Assembly: GCA_024233345.1 (NCBI GenBank)
Contig: JACKPT010000012.1
Coordinates: forward strand, 1 to 64,000
From: Verrucomicrobiota bacterium
GTDB lineage: Bacteria > Verrucomicrobiota > Kiritimatiellia > CAIVKH01
Length of the DNA: 64,000 nt
Direction of reading: 5' to 3'
In this document: piece after piece, positions 9,374 through 17,742 of the stretch
How the letters are laid out: each line of letters begins with the position of its first letter
Numbering within the stretch: the first letter of the stretch is position 1
Notes under the pieces: generated by a model
What the model saw: only the letters and a program-made list of their open reading frames with translations
The model's database searches: none
Told to the model about the DNA's origin: nothing
Made by a program: the position numbers and the translations under genes

Positions 9374-9410
9374 CATGCCCCGGCGCCTGTTCGGAGACGG
9401 GCGCTACGGT
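9374..9410. repeat. Palindromic intergenic repeat (family B)
   Basis: Nearly identical to 39344-39380. The core GCGCCTGT-TCGGAG-ACGGGCGC forms a stem-loop with one wobble. It lies between the convergent genes mfd and the coiled-coil gene, so it could also end transcription, but there is no U-tract. Confidence 0.7.
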
Positions 9411-9421
9411 ATCCGCGGGGT

Positions 9422-10300
9422 TCAGGAGTCCTGTTCGACCAGCCGGATCATCTTGGGTTTGGCGGCCTGCCGGAGCAGAGAGTCGGATTCGGCGAGATGG
9501 CTCTTGAGGGACCCGATTAACTCCTTGAATTCCGCCGAGGTCGAGACCGACTTCATTGTCCCTTCGGTAACTTCCTGAAGGTGGAGAAGCTTATCGATCT
9601 CCTTTTCGAGTCCGAGGATCTTATCCAGCTGTCCCTGGAGGGCCTGGGTGGACTGTTGCAGGGACTTCGCATGGGCATCGAGGGACGCGGCCAGGGTCTT
9701 GGAGGTGGTGTCGAGGGCCCCGGCGAGCTTTTGGGCACCGCCATCGAAGGAGGCATTCATTTTCTTTTCGCCATCGGTCATGGCGGCGGTGAGCTGGGTC
9801 GAGACCCCGGCCAGAGCCGAGGTCAGTTGCTGGCTGCTGCCGTCCAGTGATGCTTTGAATTTTTGCTGACCCTCATTCAGCGCGGCGCTCAACTGGGTGG
9901 CCACGCTTTCGAGGGCCTTGCGGGCACTTTCCAATCCCTGGACCGCATCTTTTTCGTGCGACATCAGTTTGTCGAGCAGCGCATCCTGGCTATCGAGTAA
10001 TTTTTTATGAACCGTCTCCACTCCACTTGTCGCCGTCTTGAGCGCGGTTTCCACGGAATCATGTATTGCCCCGGAAATCTTTTCCGGCTGGGGCATGTAG
10101 CTCTTGAACGACGTTTCGATCGAACCTCCCAGTTCAGAGGCCAATTCCTTGGCGGTCATGGAGGTTCCGGGGATTTGCTCGGAAAGTCGCTGGACCTGTT
10201 TGGTGAGGGCCCCGAGCTTGGCAATAAAAACCAATGCGATCAGAATGGTGACCCCGGAGGCGACAACTGTGAGAATCGGTGCGAGCGTTTCAAAATCCAT
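9422..10300 (-). CDS. Membrane-anchored coiled-coil protein, unknown function
   Basis: A 292-residue protein with one N-terminal transmembrane helix (about residues 8-30, APILTVVASGVTILIALVF) and then a long, Ala/Ser/Gln/Lys-rich helical region with heptad-like periodicity. Repeating units such as SQQLTSALAGVSTQLTAAM and GGAQKLAGALDTTSKTLAA suggest internal duplication. The pattern resembles the rod regions of RmuC-like or chemoreceptor-like proteins, but no nuclease or signalling motif is visible. It is probably a structural or scaffold protein projecting from the membrane. It is monocistronic and convergent with mfd. Confidence 0.7.
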   Translation of the reverse strand: MDFETLAPILTVVASGVTILIALVFIAKLGALTKQVQRLSEQIPGTSMTAKELASELGGSIETSFKSYMPQPEKISGAIHDSVETALKTATSGVETVHKKLLDSQDALLDKLMSHEKDAVQGLESARKALESVATQLSAALNEGQQKFKASLDGSSQQLTSALAGVSTQLTAAMTDGEKKMNASFDGGAQKLAGALDTTSKTLAASLDAHAKSLQQSTQALQGQLDKILGLEKEIDKLLHLQEVTEGTMKSVSTSAEFKELIGSLKSHLAESDSLLRQAAKPKMIRLVEQDS

Positions 10301-10350
10301 ATACGTACCTGCCCTTCCTATCGGGTTTTCACCTACAAGCGACGGGATAA

Positions 10351-10380
10351 AGAGTAGTCAAAGAGAAGGGTTCCTGTCAA
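10351..10380 (-). promoter_or_regulatory. Weak candidate promoter for the coiled-coil gene
   Basis: A perfect TTGACA (minus strand, 10375-10380) lies 18 bp from TACTCT (10351-10356), about 50 bp upstream of the start codon at 10300. The -10 box is poor. Confidence 0.25.
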
Positions 10381-10391
10381 AAAATACCTTC

Positions 10392-11096
10392 ATGTTCCGT
10401 TGGCATGTCATCCTGCTGCTGTTGGCTGCGTTGAATGGTTGCACCCGGTCTGTGCAGTTGGATAGCGTTCCTGTCCCCGGGGGGCTGTACGAGTGTGGGT
10501 CCGACGAAGCCATGGGCAATCCGCCCCATCGGGTTGCGGTGCCGCCTCTGCGGATCCATGCCACCGAGGTGACGGTGGGGATGTATGAGCGCTATCTGAA
10601 TGCGATCGATCCGGACGATTGGAGCTCGCCCGACTTTGTTCGCGAGGCGGGGGGCGGCTGGAGGGCAGGTGTCGATCTTGAGTTACCGGTGGCCTGGGTC
10701 TCGGTATCGAATGTCCTGTCTTTTTGCGCCTGGTACTCCGTGGAGCAGGGGATGATCTGGCGCCTGCCGACTCCGGATGAATGGGAGATTGCTGCGCGTG
10801 GAGGCATTCGCGGGGCCCGCTATCCCTGGGGGTGGGGAGCCCCGGCCGGGCGGGCCTGTTTTGGGATGGCTGAGCCGGGCCCGGTCGGGGGATACCCGCC
10901 GAATCCACTCGGACTTTTTGATCTTGCCGGGAATGTTTCGGAATGGGCAGTGGATACCTCAGGCCAGGCATGGATTCTTGGAGGAAGCTGGGTTGACCAG
11001 GATCCGGAGCTGCTTCGGGTCGATGCCCGAGTGGGTCAGGACGAGGCCTATCGCGGACCGGATGTCGGTTTCCGACTGGTCACAGAGATCCCTTGA
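10392..11096 (+). CDS. SUMF1-domain lipoprotein (formylglycine-generating enzyme-like fold)
   Basis: A 234-residue predicted lipoprotein: signal sequence FRWHVILLLLAALNGC with the lipobox cysteine at about residue 18. The body has the SUMF1/FGE fold hallmarks: PGGLYECGSDE, TEVTVGMYERYL, WRLPTPDEWEIAARGG, YPWGWG, LGLFDLAGNVSEW, WILGGSW and a final DVGFRLV. Bacterial relatives are often structural or carbohydrate/surface-binding proteins, not true sulfatase-activating enzymes, and the two copper-binding cysteines of genuine FGE are not evident, so an enzymatic role is doubtful. I start at the ATG at 10392, directly before the signal peptide; the frame is open upstream into the opposite-strand gene but that part looks non-coding. 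Confidence 0.8.
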   Translation: MFRWHVILLLLAALNGCTRSVQLDSVPVPGGLYECGSDEAMGNPPHRVAVPPLRIHATEVTVGMYERYLNAIDPDDWSSPDFVREAGGGWRAGVDLELPVAWVSVSNVLSFCAWYSVEQGMIWRLPTPDEWEIAARGGIRGARYPWGWGAPAGRACFGMAEPGPVGGYPPNPLGLFDLAGNVSEWAVDTSGQAWILGGSWVDQDPELLRVDARVGQDEAYRGPDVGFRLVTEIP

Positions 11097-11178
11097 ACCG
11101 GCGGGGGAGTATTCCGGGGAAGCATCCCTTGCCGAGGTACTGGTGTTGGGTTAGAGTGGCCGCGATTAAGGAGTTGTT

Positions 11179-13014
11179 GTGCCGGAAGCCTATATTACTG
11201 ACATCGCCATCGCCCTGTCGCTCGGTCTTCTGGCCCAGTGGATTGGCTGGCGTGCCCATATTCCCGCGATCCTGCTGCTCCTGCTGTTTGGAATTCTGGC
11301 CGGTCCCGGGCTGGGGTGGATCGATCCCGATGCCATGATGGGCAAACTGATGGTGCCAGTGGTTTCCATTTCGGTGGCTCTGATCCTGTTTGAAGGCGGG
11401 ATGAGCTTACGGTTCCGCGAGCTCAAGTCCGTGGGAAAAACCGTGCGCAATCTGGTTACGGTCGGGGCCATGGTCACCTGGATACTCGCCACACTTCTGG
11501 CCTGGTTGTTGCTCGACTTCACCTTTGGGCTGGCCTCGCTCCTGGGGGCGGTGCTGGTGGTGACCGGTCCCACGGTGATCGGACCGCTGGTTCAGCACGT
11601 CCGGCCCCGGGGCCAGGTGGGGCCGACCCTGAGGTGGGAGGGCATTTATATCGACCCCATCGGGGCGCTGTTGGCGGTGTTGGTGTTTGAGGTTCTGCTT
11701 GCCGGCAGCTTTCAGCACGCGAGCGTGATCGTGATCAATGGTATTCTCCGCACCATTCTGGTCGGACTGGTGGTCGGCGGTGTGGCGGCGGCCCTGCTGG
11801 TGATCCTGCTCCGCAAGAACTGGATTCCCGAGTACCTCGACAATCCCACCTCCCTGATTCTGGTCATCGCAGTCTATGCCGCATCCAACGCCCTCCAGCA
11901 TGAATCCGGGCTTTTTACCGTCACTTTGATGGGCACCATTCTCGCGAACCAATCCTTTGTTTCGGTGCGGCACATCACCCGGTTCAAGGAGGATCTCCGC
12001 ATTCTCCTGATCTCCTTCCTGTTTATCATTCTCGCCTCCCGGCTCAAGCTGGCGGACTTGCAGGTGCTCACCTTCGGCAGTTGGGTCTTTGTTCTGCTGT
12101 TGGTTGCCGTGGTGCGTCCGGCGTCGGTCTGGGTGAGTACCCGCAAGGCGAAGATCAGCAAGAACGAGCGTCTGTACCTGAGCTTTATTGCGCCCCGGGG
12201 TATCATCGCTGCGGCGGTGTCCTCGGTGTTTGCCCTCAAGCTCGCGGATGTGGGGTATCCGGGGGCGGAACGCCTGGTTCCCATCACCTTCTTTGTCATC
12301 ATTTTCACCGTTTTCCTGTACGGGAGTATCGCTTCTCCGCTGGCCCGCAAGCTCGGGTTGTCGCAACCCAATCCCCAGGGCTTTCTTCTGCTCGGCGCCC
12401 ATCCCTGGGGCCGCTCCCTCGCCTCCGCCCTCCTGTCAGAAAATATTCCGGTCCTGCTGGTCGACACCAACCGCGCCAATGTCAATGCCGCGCGCATGGA
12501 TGGATTGCCTGCGTATCATGGCAATATTCTGATGCCCGAAGTCCGGGATGAGCTGGACCTGGGCGGCATCGGCAAGGTGATGGCCCTCACCCCCAACGAT
12601 GGCGCCAACTCCCTGATGATGGTGGAGTGCCGCGATCTGTTCGAGCGGCCCAACATGTTCCAATTGATGCCCGGAAGCCGGACCGGCAGCAAGGACACCA
12701 AAAAGGACATGCCCTCCCACCTCCATGGAAACTATTTATTCGGCAAGGAAATGACCTTCAAGGCGCTGGACAACCTCGTTGCCCAGGGGTTTGTGATTAA
12801 AAAAACCAAATTCAACAAAGCCTTCACCTACAAGGAATTTCTGGAGCAATACAGCGAAGCCGCCCGCCCCCTGATCGTGATTACCGAAAACAAGGTCACC
12901 CAGGTGGTCACCAATGAAACCGCCGAGCTTTCACCCAAGGCCGGCTCGACCCTGATCAGCCTGATTCCCGGAAGCCTGTCCCGCAAACGACATCTTCCGG
13001 AGGATAACGCCTGA
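11179..13014 (+). CDS. Na+(K+)/H+ antiporter, NhaP-type with TrkA-N domain
   Basis: A 611-residue cation/proton antiporter of the CPA family. The first about 390 residues form some twelve hydrophobic helices, including AHIPAILLLLLFGILAGP, LILFEGGMSL, and LVVTGPTVIGPL followed by EGIYIDPIGALLAVLVFE, where the acidic IDP replaces the ND motif of other subfamilies. After about residue 400 comes a cytoplasmic TrkA-N/RCK-type nucleotide-binding domain starting FLLLGAHPWGRSLASALL and containing LVDTNRANVNAAR. That domain usually gates transport by NAD(H) binding. The start is a GTG at 11179, placed by a good AAGGAG site 5 nt upstream. It likely exports sodium and helps regulate pH. Confidence 0.9.
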   Translation: MPEAYITDIAIALSLGLLAQWIGWRAHIPAILLLLLFGILAGPGLGWIDPDAMMGKLMVPVVSISVALILFEGGMSLRFRELKSVGKTVRNLVTVGAMVTWILATLLAWLLLDFTFGLASLLGAVLVVTGPTVIGPLVQHVRPRGQVGPTLRWEGIYIDPIGALLAVLVFEVLLAGSFQHASVIVINGILRTILVGLVVGGVAAALLVILLRKNWIPEYLDNPTSLILVIAVYAASNALQHESGLFTVTLMGTILANQSFVSVRHITRFKEDLRILLISFLFIILASRLKLADLQVLTFGSWVFVLLLVAVVRPASVWVSTRKAKISKNERLYLSFIAPRGIIAAAVSSVFALKLADVGYPGAERLVPITFFVIIFTVFLYGSIASPLARKLGLSQPNPQGFLLLGAHPWGRSLASALLSENIPVLLVDTNRANVNAARMDGLPAYHGNILMPEVRDELDLGGIGKVMALTPNDGANSLMMVECRDLFERPNMFQLMPGSRTGSKDTKKDMPSHLHGNYLFGKEMTFKALDNLVAQGFVIKKTKFNKAFTYKEFLEQYSEAARPLIVITENKVTQVVTNETAELSPKAGSTLISLIPGSLSRKRHLPEDNA

Positions 13015-13053
13015 CGCGCGTTCCGCCTGATTACAGGGCCCATCCGCAGGTGA

Positions 13054-14166
13054 TTACCAAGCCGACCGCACGGTGCGGAAACCGAGGGTGCCCGCGCCGG
13101 CGAGGGTATTGGTGGGAGGGGTCTGTAAGGCCGGGTTGTTGATCAGGCGCAGATAATCCGCCTCATACCGCCACGAGCCGCCGCGATACAACCGCCAGGC
13201 GATGTTGGTGTTGCCGGTGGGGTTGATTGCATAGCTGGTAATCCGCGGGCCGCCCGGATCCCAGAGCCACTCTTCCACGTTGCCAGCCATGTCATACACC
13301 CCGAATTCATTCGGGGGAAAGAAACCGACCGGCAGGGTGTAGGGGAAGTCTCCATCGACGGCCGCGGGATGAAAGTCATTGGTGATCGCGCGGTCGTAGG
13401 AAAAAAGATTCGTTGCCCCCTTGTAGTTGGCCTGGTCAAAGCTGATGGTCGTGGCGCCCCCCGGGAACCGGTAGCCCTCCCGGCCCCCCCGCGCGGCTTT
13501 CTCCCACTCCGCATTGGTGGGCAGCCGGTAACCGTTCCGGCTATGGATCATGGTGACCGCCGCGAGTTGGCCGGTCTTGTAGGCAAACAGTCCGGAGAAG
13601 TAGACCAACTCCAGTCCTTCCCGCTCGCTGCGCGCATTGCACCATTTCACCGCATCATACCAACTGATGTCGATGACCGGATGTCGGTTGGTGACGCCAA
13701 AGCCGGGATTGTCGAACTGGTACCCGTTGGTGATGGCCCACTGGTACACCTCGTTCCACAGGTCAATGGTCACCTCGGTGCGATCGATCCAGAATGAGCT
13801 GATGTAGTTGGTAAATCCGGGGTCGGCAAAGCCGTCCTGCCCCAGCCGCGTATCGCCGCCCTCGATGTAGGCCATGGTGAGGGGGTAGTCATTGGTGACC
13901 TGCACCGCACGAAAGAACATGGGCACCCGCGCAACAAATTGGGTGTCATTGAAGGCATCGATCGTTTGCAGGTTTTGGAATGTCTTGTGCCACGGACCCT
14001 CCGCCTGGTACGCCCACTCGATATCGTAGCGGGCGGACGGATTGACCGGGGCTGACCAGGACAGGACTCCGTTGCCCTGCAAGGCGTCCACCACAACCTG
14101 GCCAAACGCCACCGACGACCCGAACAGTACTGTGAAAACCGAAAAGACCAACAGCTTTCGTTTCAT
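13054..14166 (-). CDS. Secreted SUMF1-domain protein
   Basis: A 370-residue exported protein. The start at 14166 is set by a strong GGAGGT site 6 nt upstream and gives a clean signal peptide (KRKLLVFSVFTVLFGSSVAFGQ). An N-terminal domain of about 100 residues (LSWSAPVNPSARYDIEWAY) reads like a fibronectin-type or 'result-summary' module often seen in PVC secreted proteins. The SUMF1 fold follows: IDRTEVTIDLWNEVY, PVIDISWYDAVKWCNARSE, YRLPTNAEWEKAARGG, FGVYDMAGNVEEWLWD, LYRGGSW, LGFRTVRSAW. The function is unknown; enzyme activity as a formylglycine generator is not supported by visible cysteine ligands. Convergent with the antiporter gene. Confidence 0.85.
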   Translation of the reverse strand: MKRKLLVFSVFTVLFGSSVAFGQVVVDALQGNGVLSWSAPVNPSARYDIEWAYQAEGPWHKTFQNLQTIDAFNDTQFVARVPMFFRAVQVTNDYPLTMAYIEGGDTRLGQDGFADPGFTNYISSFWIDRTEVTIDLWNEVYQWAITNGYQFDNPGFGVTNRHPVIDISWYDAVKWCNARSEREGLELVYFSGLFAYKTGQLAAVTMIHSRNGYRLPTNAEWEKAARGGREGYRFPGGATTISFDQANYKGATNLFSYDRAITNDFHPAAVDGDFPYTLPVGFFPPNEFGVYDMAGNVEEWLWDPGGPRITSYAINPTGNTNIAWRLYRGGSWRYEADYLRLINNPALQTPPTNTLAGAGTLGFRTVRSAW

Positions 14167-14351
14167 AACACGACCTCCGAGCGCGCTACATACACAAGCC
14201 GGTCTCCGGTCGTCAAGAGGGAGAATGACGGGATATTTGGTGGGGTGACTGGCCACCGCCGTGGCAGCGGTTCCCCCGTCCGTCCAAACCCGCGCTTGTT
14301 TGCGGAAGGGCGCGGGATTACGCTGTGCAGCCGAAACCCGGAGTCTGTGCA

Positions 14352-15284
14352 ATGATGCTTTCCCTCATGTGGCTGGCGCTTGGTCTGCTGCTGCTCACGG
14401 CGGGAGCGGAGGTGCTGGTGCGCGGCGGTTCGTCCCTGGCTCTTTCCTGGCGCATATCGCCCCTCGCGGTAGGCCTGACCGTGGTGGCATTCGGGACCAG
14501 CGCGCCGGAACTCGCGGTGAGCGTTCGCGCCGCACTGGCGGGCCAGGGCGCCATTGCCGCCGGAAACGTGGTCGGCTCCAACAGCTTTAATATCGCCGCG
14601 ATCCTCGGCTTGTCCGCGCTGATCACCCCCCTGGCTGTGCATGTCCGGTTGATTCGCATCGACATCCCCCTGATGCTGGCGGTCACTGCGGCGGGGATCG
14701 TGGTTCTGTATGATCATACGGTAACCCGGTTCGAGGGCCTGTGTCTTGTGTCCGGCCTGGTCGCCTACACTGCGGTCACCCTGTTCCTCGCCCGTGGTTC
14801 CAAGGCGGAGGCGGTCGAAGCCACCCCCACACCTCTGCGTTCGACCGCACTCGCGTCCGCCCTCGTCATCGCCGGCCTGGCCGGTCTGGTCTTCGGCGCG
14901 GAATGGTTTGTGCGCGGGGCGGTCGATCTCGCCCGCCGGGCCGGCATGAGCGAGGCGGTGATCGGGTTGACCATCGTCGCCGCGGGCACCAGCCTGCCCG
15001 AGTTGGCCACCTCGGTGGTTGCGGCGGTGCGGCGGCAGACCGATATTGCGATCGGCAACATCGTCGGCTCCAATCTGTTCAACCTGCTCGGCATCCTCGG
15101 CACCGCCGCTGTGGTCAAGCCGCTGACGACCGATGGCCTGGTCCTGCTGGACCTCGCCGCGATGGCGGTGTTCGCCGCGGTTCTGCTCCCGCTGGCCCGA
15201 ACCGGATATGCCCTCCAGCGGTGGGAAGGCGCGATCCTGTTTGCCGGTTATGCGGCCTGGGTTGCCGTACGTCTGGCCGGATAG
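14352..15284 (+). CDS. Calcium/sodium antiporter (CaCA family, YrbG-like)
   Basis: A 310-residue membrane exchanger. It has two homologous halves in opposite orientation, each with the ion-binding alpha repeat: VVAFGTSAPELAVSV followed by GNVVGSNSFNIAAILG, and VAAGTSLPELATSVVAAV followed by GNIVGSNLFNLLGILG. These G-(S/T)-S-x-P-E and G-N-x-x-G-S-N motifs bind Na+ and Ca2+. About ten helices are visible. I prefer the ATG at 14352 because GGAG lies 8 nt upstream; a GTG at 14325 would add nine residues. The GDPD gene begins directly after its stop codon, so the pair is probably an operon. Confidence 0.92.
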   Translation: MMLSLMWLALGLLLLTAGAEVLVRGGSSLALSWRISPLAVGLTVVAFGTSAPELAVSVRAALAGQGAIAAGNVVGSNSFNIAAILGLSALITPLAVHVRLIRIDIPLMLAVTAAGIVVLYDHTVTRFEGLCLVSGLVAYTAVTLFLARGSKAEAVEATPTPLRSTALASALVIAGLAGLVFGAEWFVRGAVDLARRAGMSEAVIGLTIVAAGTSLPELATSVVAAVRRQTDIAIGNIVGSNLFNLLGILGTAAVVKPLTTDGLVLLDLAAMAVFAAVLLPLARTGYALQRWEGAILFAGYAAWVAVRLAG

Positions 15285-16166
15285 ATGACCATGATCCGTC
15301 TCGTCACCAGGTTGTGGATTGCGACCGCCCTGCTCGCGGTAGGGTGTGCCGGGCCCCGGGCCACAGTGGGGTTGCGCGATGTCGTGGCGCAGGAACTCGG
15401 CCGCGACCTGGGCGATCTGCCCAATCATCGCTGTACCATAGGAGCCCACCGGGGATCCTCGGTGGCCTATCGGGAAAACACCCTCCCCGCGCTCCTCGCC
15501 GCGGAGACCGATCCCCGGTATGCCTTCATCGAGTTCGATGTACAATACACCGCCGATCGCCATATCGTGGTGTTCCACGACCAGCGTCTATTCCGTCTCT
15601 ATGGCCGCCTTCGCTCGGTGGGGGACATCACGTTTGCCGAGCTGTCAGCCGCAACCGACGGCGAGATCCTGTTGTTTCGCGACCTGATGGAGCAACTGCA
15701 CCGCAAGCCCCTGAACATCGAGATCAAATCCCAGGGCGATCCTGAGGAGGATGCACGCCTGATCGACGAGGTGGTTGCGGTGGTGCGATCCCACGGCCGG
15801 GAACGCGATGTGATGATCAGTTCCATTTCGACCGAGGCCATCCGCTATGTCAAACAAGCCTATCCGGCCTTTCCCACCGGCCGAATTTTGTGGATCACCT
15901 CCTCAACCTACCTCCACGTCGATCCCCTCACCAACCACCTGTATGAGACCTTTGCCGAAACCGGGGCCGACTACCTGATGTTACACGTGGCCAACCTGCG
16001 CAATCTCAAGGCTCTTTTGGCCGACAAACCGCGCAACAAGACCATCATGTTCTGGGACTTCGATGACCGCATGGTCCTCGTTCACCGCGACCCCGGCGAC
16101 CGCTTGTGGGGAACCTCCCGCTGGGCCGATCTCGCTGCCGGCCTGTGGTACCAGATTACCCCCTGA
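15285..16166 (+). CDS. Glycerophosphodiester phosphodiesterase lipoprotein
   Basis: A 293-residue protein that should hydrolyse glycerophosphodiesters to glycerol 3-phosphate and an alcohol. It carries a lipoprotein signal (LWIATALLAVGC, lipobox Cys at about residue 21), so it sits in the envelope. The GDPD catalytic motifs are present: IGAHRGSSVAYRENTLPAL (HRG and EN), IEFDVQYTADRHIVVFHD (E-x-D and the second catalytic His) and later LNIEIKSQ. The C-terminal third is less conserved. It starts at the base after the exchanger gene's stop, which suggests co-translation. It may serve phospholipid recycling or phosphate scavenging. Confidence 0.88.
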   Translation: MTMIRLVTRLWIATALLAVGCAGPRATVGLRDVVAQELGRDLGDLPNHRCTIGAHRGSSVAYRENTLPALLAAETDPRYAFIEFDVQYTADRHIVVFHDQRLFRLYGRLRSVGDITFAELSAATDGEILLFRDLMEQLHRKPLNIEIKSQGDPEEDARLIDEVVAVVRSHGRERDVMISSISTEAIRYVKQAYPAFPTGRILWITSSTYLHVDPLTNHLYETFAETGADYLMLHVANLRNLKALLADKPRNKTIMFWDFDDRMVLVHRDPGDRLWGTSRWADLAAGLWYQITP

Positions 16167-16190
16167 CTCCGAGGTGTGTCTGGTGGTGAC

Positions 16191-17597
16191 TCAATAGGAA
16201 AACGCATCATAGCTCAAAAAGAATCCGGTATTTTCCGGCGCGTTGACCGGAGGTGGCATGGGGGTGATGCTCAGACGGATTGCAGTGCTCTGGGCTGCAC
16301 CAAAGGGGGCCTCGGCTTGCTGTACCGGACCGGTCAGGGTGGCCGAGATGTCAATCCATGGGCCCTGATAATTGTCCTGTTGTTCCATGGTATACAGGAG
16401 ATCCTTTTCACTGTGCCATTGCACCCTCAACCCTTCGAACGAGAGCGGTTGAATGGATGCGGCCAAGTCAACCGGCTTCAACCACAGGGCGAATGCCTTG
16501 AGGGTTTCGTCCCGGGTCAACCGTTTGGCTTTCTGATCGGCGGATTCCGAGGGTGAGTTCCAATCGCCTTCATCCGCGAGGGTGACCCCGTCGAAACTGT
16601 GGTTCACCTGGTCATAGACCAGGTGATGGATGAACGGGTTGGGAACCGCCTCCGCTTCGGCTTGGAGGCGGGCGGATTCGACCAGCTTGATTGGATACAG
16701 CGAGCCGGTCAGCGGGGTTGCATCCGGGTCGGTAACGCCAAGCAGGGAGTCCCGGGTACCATGAAAGAGCAGGACGTGCGTGCGTCGATCCGGCATATAG
16801 CGTCCGGCGCTGATGCTGCTGGCCTGGCCATGATAGCCATAGTGAGAGCAGCCTGGATAGTAGAGGGCGCAGACCACGGGAAAAGGAAGTGCATCGGGAA
16901 TGCGCACCGGCGACGGCACTTCAAGATTGATGGTGGCGTTGGACTCGTTGATGTAGCGGACGGTGTAGGGCGTCAGGTCGACAGACGGGTCGAGAATCGC
17001 ATTCAAGGCGACTTGGGAACCATGGGAAAAGGCAAGGATGCCGATCCGGTCCCGATCCACCTCGTTGTGTGCAGCCAGAAAAGACAGGGCCGCCACCACA
17101 TCCTTGGGCCGTTCGTAGTTGGGAGAGCAGAGGGCATCATCGAGTGCGGGATCATGGTGAGGGAGGCGGTTGGCAAAGTTGGTGGAAATCCCCCGTGGAT
17201 TGAAGCTATCCACATAGAGCGAGAGATAGCCGTTGCTGGACAGAACCGATGCCCATTCTTCAAACTGGCTGGCCATCCCATTGGTGATGGCATCATTCGA
17301 CCACAAACCACCGGAGCCATGAAGCACCAGGATCGTTGGATAGGGGCCGGGGCCATGGATTTCCGCATCCGGGCGGTGAAGGCGGGCAATCAAGGTCAGG
17401 CGATCCGGGGCGTCCGGATAGCCAGGCACTTCCGCCAATTGAAGTGAGGGGGCTGGCGGTGGTGTCAGAACCCAATTGGTCGGCACATCAAAAAAGACCG
17501 TTTCTCCTGCGGGAATCCCTGCCGGCGCGGAAAGCACTCCGGCAAAGCACAGGATCCAGCCAACTGGCATCCAATAACGGTTGGAAATCATGTTCAC
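16191..17597 (-). CDS. Secreted alpha/beta hydrolase
   Basis: A 468-residue exported protein with a signal peptide in the first about 30 residues. The alpha/beta-hydrolase core begins around PYPTILVLHGSGGLWSND (about residue 105), the oxyanion region, and contains the nucleophile elbow GILAFSHGSQVALNA (G-F-S-H-G, about residues 190-200). A later VVCALYYPGCSHYGYHG segment and LLFHGTRDSLLGVTD (acid region) with HLVYDQVNHSFDG (catalytic His) complete a plausible Ser-Asp-His triad, as in dienelactone-hydrolase-like enzymes. A C-terminal domain of about 80 residues is beta-rich. The substrate is unknown. Confidence 0.8.
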   Translation of the reverse strand: MNMISNRYWMPVGWILCFAGVLSAPAGIPAGETVFFDVPTNWVLTPPPAPSLQLAEVPGYPDAPDRLTLIARLHRPDAEIHGPGPYPTILVLHGSGGLWSNDAITNGMASQFEEWASVLSSNGYLSLYVDSFNPRGISTNFANRLPHHDPALDDALCSPNYERPKDVVAALSFLAAHNEVDRDRIGILAFSHGSQVALNAILDPSVDLTPYTVRYINESNATINLEVPSPVRIPDALPFPVVCALYYPGCSHYGYHGQASSISAGRYMPDRRTHVLLFHGTRDSLLGVTDPDATPLTGSLYPIKLVESARLQAEAEAVPNPFIHHLVYDQVNHSFDGVTLADEGDWNSPSESADQKAKRLTRDETLKAFALWLKPVDLAASIQPLSFEGLRVQWHSEKDLLYTMEQQDNYQGPWIDISATLTGPVQQAEAPFGAAQSTAIRLSITPMPPPVNAPENTGFFLSYDAFSY

Positions 17598-17742
17598 TGC
17601 ATGTCTACCCGGGAAACCAGGGATTGGATAGTCTGGCGGGGGGGGGCGTGACCGTCCCCTCCAGGTGATCTGGCGGTGTCCATCGAGGACTGGGTCGGTA
17701 TGATGGTGTCGCGTGGACTTGTGATCCGCGTTTTGCCACGGT

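Noticed and set aside
14163..15578. 471-codon minus-strand frame opposite the Ca/Na exchanger and GDPD genes
   Set aside because: Low-complexity Gly/Arg/Gln-rich shadow of two well-supported genes.
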